DNA from: DATHGT01 sp035317605
GTDB taxonomy: Bacteria > Methylomirabilota > Methylomirabilia > Rokubacteriales > CSP1-6
Direction of reading: 5' to 3'
Length of the DNA stretch: 9,273 nucleotides
NCBI GenBank assembly: GCA_035317605.1
Contig: DATHGT010000315.1
Coordinates: forward strand, 1 to 9,273
Of the stretch, positions 5,790 through 9,273 are shown piece after piece. The position numbers and the translations under genes were made by a program. The notes under the pieces are model-generated. The model ran no database searches and was not told the DNA's origin. It worked only from the letters and a program-made list of their open reading frames with translations. Within the stretch, counting starts at the first letter, position 1. Every line of letters starts with the position of its first letter.

Positions 5790-6260
5790 TCAGTGCACGA
5801 TGTTCTCGATTCGCCAAGCTCCTTTTTCTTGAACGAGATCGAAAATGAATGTTGTTATGCCCTCGTAGCCCTCCTGCTCCCATTGAGCAATCACGATGAC
5901 TTGGGCTGTCCCAGGCCGAACGACGACTGCTCGCTCGTATTTTTGACCTCGCCAGATCCGCTCTGGGGCGCCCGACGCCTTGGCAAACCCCTTCGCATCT
6001 CGAATACCAAAGACATCCCTCAGTCGTTGTCGATATCGATCCGACAACAGTTGATATGCGGCCTCGAACGAGGATGCCGATGAAGACCAATATGCTTCCA
6101 CAACGGCCCGAGCCCCGGCGACGGCATCTCCCGACGCAAAGACCATGACGGGAACAGCAGCTACGATGAGACCAAGAATTGCCGCTGCAGATCGCTGAGC
6201 CTTGAAGTGTCTGGCTCGGCGGTGGCCAAAGAAAACTAGCCAGAACGCAGGGCTTCGCAA
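5790..6260 (-). CDS. Putative immunity protein, membrane-anchored NTF2-like
   Basis: The 156-residue product begins at a TTG (6260) chosen because GGAGG lies exactly 5 bases upstream and because the start overlaps the end of the RHS gene by 25 bases, which implies translational coupling. A basic stretch (GHRRARHFKAQR, about 12-23) precedes one hydrophobic helix (about 25-43), ending near an ASG-type site. The rest should therefore lie outside the cytoplasmic membrane, anchored or released. Residues 50-156 read as an NTF2/SnoaL-like cone: helix AVVEAYWSSSASSFEAAYQLLSDRYRQRL in overlapping pieces, then strands YERAVVV, AQVIVIAQW, TTFIFDLV and a closing GAWRIENIV. NTF2-fold proteins are known among immunity proteins of polymorphic toxins. 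A periplasm-facing protein fits a tip that attacks peptidoglycan. GC content is visibly lower than in the RHS core. Function is inferred from position. Confidence 0.72.
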   Translation of the reverse strand: MRSPAFWLVFFGHRRARHFKAQRSAAAILGLIVAAVPVMVFASGDAVAGARAVVEAYWSSSASSFEAAYQLLSDRYRQRLRDVFGIRDAKGFAKASGAPERIWRGQKYERAVVVRPGTAQVIVIAQWEQEGYEGITTFIFDLVQEKGAWRIENIVH

Positions 6261-6652
6261 GACTTCCTCCCTGATAACGGTGGTAACCGCCGGTAATAGT
6301 TGCCATCACGGTCATAGCCCCAGGTCGCAAATATGAGCCGCAGATCGACATGCACATGCGGCCCTTCGCCGCGCGGCCCACGATACCCTTCTTCATACCA
6401 GCCGATACCACCGAACAGGCCACTCGCGATTGCCTGATACGCCGTGATCGAGTGCGCTTGACCAAGAACGACGATATCGGCAGCGAGACCTTGCGCGTGA
6501 GTACTGCCTGCGCCAGCACCAAGTTGCGACGTGGGTGGCCTGTTTCCCCTGGTGATGAGGATGTCCTTATTTTGCCCAACACATTCGTTGAATTGTTCAA
6601 GGGCACGCAAGACGTCTGGCGAGACGACGTAGTTGTTTGGGTTGAGTACCCT
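6236..6652 (-). other. C-terminal toxin tip of the RHS protein: M15-like zinc peptidase domain
   Basis: The last 138 residues (785-922) follow the RHS boundary motif TDPDGL and are variable tip sequence. They contain STHAQGLAADIVV with H836 and D843, then GGIGWYEEG and GPHVHVDLR with H885 and D887. This order (HxxxxxxD, then GGIGWY, then HVHVD) matches zinc D-Ala-D-Ala carboxypeptidase/YcbK-like enzymes of the M15 type, in which the first His, the Asp and the later His bind zinc. Two cysteines (early and near the C-terminus) could form a disulfide outside the cytoplasm. The likely target is peptidoglycan peptide stems; this is inferred from motifs only. Confidence 0.66.
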
Positions 6653-9004
6653 CAACCCGTCTGGATCGGTCCATCGCGTGGGGGCATTCCTCACGTACGA
6701 ATACAGATTCGCATCACCCGCCTCGAATCCAAGCGGGTCTAAACTAGTAAACCGCTGGAATGTCGAGTGGTAATAGCGCGCTCGGTAGTACTTCATTCCA
6801 CTGAGGTCGGTCTCGCGGGCGTTGAAGTCGAATGGATTGGTCGTTGCTGTCCCGGTGACGCTGGTCATCCCGAACGGTTCATAGGTGTATTCGGTCGCGA
6901 GCCCGCCGGCATTGTCAGCGAGCGCAACAACAGAGCCCAGTGGATCTGTGAGGAAAAATGCCGTGCTCGTCGCATCGCCGCGGCTGAGATATTCGTCCAC
7001 CGCCAGCCCCGTGAGCAGACTCGTCACAGCCGATCCAGATTGCTCTTGTACGGGGTTCAGGCCGTCGTACAGGAAGTCCGTGGTTACGCCGTTGATGGTC
7101 TTTCGGCTCCGGCGGCCGGCCGCGTCGTAGATGAAGCTTGCCGGCATCGGCCCGGCGATCGCGACCAGCCGGTTGCGAGCATCCCAAGTGTACGTGTTCG
7201 TCCCGTCGCTTGTCAGGTTGCCATTCAGGTCGTAGGTCAGGGTCTGGCTTCCAAACGTCAGCTGCTGGTTGTTGGCGTTGTAGGTCGCGGCCGTGACAGC
7301 TTGCGGCACGTTCGTGCGGGCCCAAGTGCCACCGACTTGGATGCGGTTGCCACCGGCATCGTACGTGTACTGGAGATCGCCGAGGGTTGTCGCCCCGAGC
7401 CGGTAGCTCAGCGCGGTAAGTTGGGAGGCGGCATCGTAGCCGTATTGCGTGCTGACCCCGTTCGGCAGCATCAGGGCGGTCCGGCGGTCCGCCGCGTCGT
7501 AGGTGAATTGCACGACGGTGCTGCCTTGGGTAATCGTTGTCAGGCGGCTTGCGGCGTCGTATGCGTACGTCACAGCGCTTTGGTTTGGTACCGTCATCTG
7601 CATCCGTCGGCCCAAGACGTCATACTGGTAGCTGACCGTGCCGAGCGCCGTGGTCTGACTCGTCAGGCGGTTCAGCGTGTCGTAGACGTTCGTGATCGTT
7701 CCGCCGATCGAGTCGGTCGCCTGGGTCAACCGGTCGATGGCGTCGAACGTGACGCTCACCGTCGCGTCTGGGGCTGTTGCGCCTGTCCGCCGATTCAGCG
7801 CGTCGTAGCTGAACGTCGCGGCCTGTCCCTTGCGGTTCGTGTGCTGGCTCAGGTTACCGTTCAGGTCGTACGCGAAGCTCTCGCCGTGCCCCAGCGGGTC
7901 CGTCCGCGTCGCCACACGATCCATACTGTTGTACGTGTAGCTCGTCGTGTTGCCCCGCGCATCCATTAGGGTTAGCAGATTGCCGTTAGGATCATAAGTG
8001 AACGCCGTGATCCCCAACTTCGGGTCCGTGATCGCCGTCACCCGGTTCAACACATCGTAGGTCGTGGCCGTCGTCATCCCCAGCGGATCCCGCTGGCTCA
8101 CCAGCCGGCTCACCGCATCGTAGCCCCGCGTCACCGTGTTGCCCAGGGGATCGACCGTCGTCACCAGGTTGCCGGTGGCGTCGTACGTGAACGTCGACAC
8201 GTTGTTCACAGGATCGGTCACGGTGGTCGGCTGCCCATACGCGTTGTACGCGATCGTCGTCTGGTGGTTCAAGGGGTCGGTCACGGTGGTCAGATTGCCG
8301 TGGCTGTCGTAGCCGAAGCTCGTCACGTTGTTGAGCGGATCGCGAAGGCTGGTGACTTTGCTGAACGTCGACTCGTAGGTCATGGTCCGCACGTTGTTCG
8401 CCGGGTCGGTCACCGTCAGCACGTTGCCGTTGGCGTCGTACGTGTAGCTCGTCACCCGGCTCAGCGGGTCGGTCACCGACAGCAGCAGGTTCGTGTTCGC
8501 GTCCCGGTTGTACGTCGTCGTCTGGCCCAGCGAGTCGGTCACTGAGGTCAGCGCCCCGCTCCCGTTGAACCGGTACGTCGTCGGCTTGCCCCGCGGGTCC
8601 ACCAGCACCGTCGCCACCACCGGGTTCATCGACCCCGTCCCGCTGCACGCCGTCTGGCTGATCGGCCCGCCCGCCGCCGCCTCGTTCAGGAGCTGGATGC
8701 TCGCCGGCGTCGTCGCGATGTCCGTCGTCACGTAGTACATCGTGTAGACCCCGCCGTCCGCCTGCGTCTGCCGGCACACCCGCGCGTTCGTGTCGTACGT
8801 GTTCGTCAGATACGTGATCCCCCGCGCGTCGGTGATCGTCGTCATCCGGTGCTGGCTGTCGTACGCGTACTGCGTCACCCCGCCCGCCGGGTTGGTCACG
8901 CTCGCCAGACGGGCCGAGGCGTCGTACTGGTAGGTCACCACCCGTCCCAGCGGGTCCGTGATCGTCAGCACTCGCGCCCCGGTCACGTCCCGCGTCAGCG
9001 TCAC
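6236..9004 (-). CDS. RHS (YD-repeat) polymorphic toxin with M15-like peptidase tip
   Basis: This 922-codon frame is the C-terminal part of a large RHS protein; the gene continues rightward past the window but in another frame (see 9032-9273). About 27 YD repeats are visible, such as SYTYDANGNV, TFTYDATGNL and TYAYDAASRL; these build the hollow beta cocoon that encloses the toxin. Residues about 727-784 are the RHS-associated core: ETDLSGMKYYRARYY, FTSLDPLGF, NLYSYVRNAPTRWTDPDGL. The tip (785-922) carries M15-type zinc-peptidase motifs. A non-YD insert (about residues 94-140, with LLNEAAAGGPIS and VVATVLVDPRG) is a copy of one further upstream. The TAG at 6238-6236 lies inside the start of the candidate immunity gene. 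The GTG at 9004 is merely the first start after a frame break and has no good ribosome site. GC falls from about 75% near 8950 to about 55% near 6270 (60-base counts). Confidence 0.9.
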   Translation of the reverse strand: MTLTRDVTGARVLTITDPLGRVVTYQYDASARLASVTNPAGGVTQYAYDSQHRMTTITDARGITYLTNTYDTNARVCRQTQADGGVYTMYYVTTDIATTPASIQLLNEAAAGGPISQTACSGTGSMNPVVATVLVDPRGKPTTYRFNGSGALTSVTDSLGQTTTYNRDANTNLLLSVTDPLSRVTSYTYDANGNVLTVTDPANNVRTMTYESTFSKVTSLRDPLNNVTSFGYDSHGNLTTVTDPLNHQTTIAYNAYGQPTTVTDPVNNVSTFTYDATGNLVTTVDPLGNTVTRGYDAVSRLVSQRDPLGMTTATTYDVLNRVTAITDPKLGITAFTYDPNGNLLTLMDARGNTTSYTYNSMDRVATRTDPLGHGESFAYDLNGNLSQHTNRKGQAATFSYDALNRRTGATAPDATVSVTFDAIDRLTQATDSIGGTITNVYDTLNRLTSQTTALGTVSYQYDVLGRRMQMTVPNQSAVTYAYDAASRLTTITQGSTVVQFTYDAADRRTALMLPNGVSTQYGYDAASQLTALSYRLGATTLGDLQYTYDAGGNRIQVGGTWARTNVPQAVTAATYNANNQQLTFGSQTLTYDLNGNLTSDGTNTYTWDARNRLVAIAGPMPASFIYDAAGRRSRKTINGVTTDFLYDGLNPVQEQSGSAVTSLLTGLAVDEYLSRGDATSTAFFLTDPLGSVVALADNAGGLATEYTYEPFGMTSVTGTATTNPFDFNARETDLSGMKYYRARYYHSTFQRFTSLDPLGFEAGDANLYSYVRNAPTRWTDPDGLRVLNPNNYVVSPDVLRALEQFNECVGQNKDILITRGNRPPTSQLGAGAGSTHAQGLAADIVVLGQAHSITAYQAIASGLFGGIGWYEEGYRGPRGEGPHVHVDLRLIFATWGYDRDGNYYRRLPPLSGRKSCEALRSG
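6266..6272 (-). promoter_or_regulatory. Strong Shine-Dalgarno that fixes the TTG start of the immunity gene
   Basis: On the - strand AGGGAGG lies 5 bases before the TTG at 6260-6258, inside the last codons of the RHS gene. It is among the best ribosome sites in the window and explains why a rare TTG start overlapping the upstream stop is credible. Confidence 0.7.
8488..8729 (-). repeat. RHS internal duplication, downstream copy
   Basis: This 242-base block is colinear, without gaps, with 9032-9273 at a constant offset of 544 bases; most positions are identical over the right-hand 170. It encodes the TTDIATTPAS, LLNEAAAGGPIS, VVATVLVDPRG, TYRFNG and TSVTD segment. The second copy is cut by the window edge at the same internal point, so the duplicated unit is probably longer. 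Confidence 0.85.
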
Positions 9005-9031
9005 CCCCCGCCCCGTCGGGTCCGTCAGAAA

Positions 9032-9273
9032 GGTTGGTGTTCGCCTCGCGCTCGTACGTCGTCACCTGCCCCAGCGCGTCCGTCACCGACGTCAGTACGC
9101 CTCCCCCGTTGAACCGGTACGTCGTCGGGTGCCCCCGCGGGTCCACCAGCACCGTCGCCACCACCGGGCTCGTCGACCCCATCGGCGTGCATGACGCCTG
9201 GCTGATCGGCCCCCCCGCCGCCGCCTCGTTCAACAGCTGCACGCTCCCTGGCGCCGTCGCGATGTCCGTCGTC
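9032..9273 (-). repeat. RHS internal duplication, upstream copy (cut by window edge)
   Basis: It is the partner of 8488-8729, offset by exactly 544 bases. Because 544 is not a multiple of 3, the two copies are read in different frames, which reveals a one-base indel between them. Differences cluster in the short variable stretch encoding ASCTPMGSTS here and TACSGTGSMN in the other copy. Confidence 0.85.
9032..9273 (-). pseudogene. Upstream continuation of the RHS gene, out of frame (partial, frameshifted)
   Basis: Read leftward from the window edge, this stretch encodes LLNEAAAGGPISQASC, VVATVLVDPRGHPTTYRF, LTSVTDALGQVTTYEREANTN, clearly the same RHS protein. After the last Asn the coding pattern jumps by one base to continue as FLTDPTGRGVTLTRDV in the frame of the 922-codon ORF. 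The downstream frame has a TGA at about 9065 if followed back, so the two parts cannot be joined without a shift. Removing one base in the short run at 9029-9033 restores a continuous protein. It may be a real mutation that silences the tip, or a sequencing or assembly error. Confidence 0.75.

Noticed and set aside
6767..7969. A 400-codon + strand frame opposite the RHS gene.
   Set aside because: It is a periodic mirror of the YD repeats (Val/Arg/Gly-rich) with no recognisable motif; the - strand carries unmistakable RHS sequence.
8140..8480. Regular spacing of similar 60-70-base units, considered as a CRISPR array or DNA satellite.
   Set aside because: The similarity follows the codons of YD repeats and there are no identical repeats with unique spacers.
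7992..9030. Continuation of the 9242 frame leftward past 9030.
   Set aside because: After the frame break it becomes Asp/Gly/Arg-rich nonsense while the RHS pattern continues in the neighbouring frame.

Overview
The window is high-GC bacterial chromosome. The first 2.4 kb carry part of the conserved ribosome/RNA-processing cluster in its usual order: the end of trmD, then rplS, rnhB and yraN. The high GC, the DUF3047 secreted protein and the very large soil-type RHS protein suggest an uncultured soil or subsurface lineage such as Rokubacteria or a deltaproteobacterial relative. That assignment is inference from gene style only; nothing here proves it.

Layout. 1-1322: trmD (partial), rplS and rnhB, co-directional on + and closely spaced. 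1409-1978: a protoglobin-like haem sensor or carrier gene on the - strand, which interrupts the cluster before yraN (2058-2426, +). 2443-3114 (-): a secreted DUF3047 protein, convergent with yraN and divergent from 3208-4299 (+), a response regulator. The regulator has a receiver domain, then an inactive duplicate of that receiver exactly 120 residues later, then an AraC-type DNA-binding domain. 4325-4729 (-): a small four-helix membrane protein.

4859-9273 (-) is an RHS (YD-repeat) polymorphic-toxin locus, read from the right edge leftward. A long RHS core, which runs off the window and is split by a one-base frame break near 9029-9033, ends in the classical RHS-associated core. A 138-residue C-terminal tip follows that looks like a zinc D,D-/L,D-peptidase of the M15 type. 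Overlapping its stop codon by 25 bases, and preceded by a strong Shine-Dalgarno sequence, is a membrane-anchored NTF2-like protein that is the obvious candidate immunity protein. Directly after that gene's stop lies a piece of a different, older RHS-type protein (its pre-repeat module) without its natural start or its repeats. The tip and immunity genes are visibly poorer in GC than the distal RHS core.

How the parts work together: the left end is housekeeping (tRNA m1G37 methylation, ribosomal protein L19, RNase HII). The middle is a sensing and regulatory patch with no proven link between its members. The right end fits a contact-dependent or surface toxin with a peptidoglycan-cutting tip and a periplasm-facing immunity partner, set in a region reshaped by recombination. 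Every stretch longer than 300 bases carries a gene. No tRNA, rRNA, CRISPR array or insertion-sequence transposase was seen.
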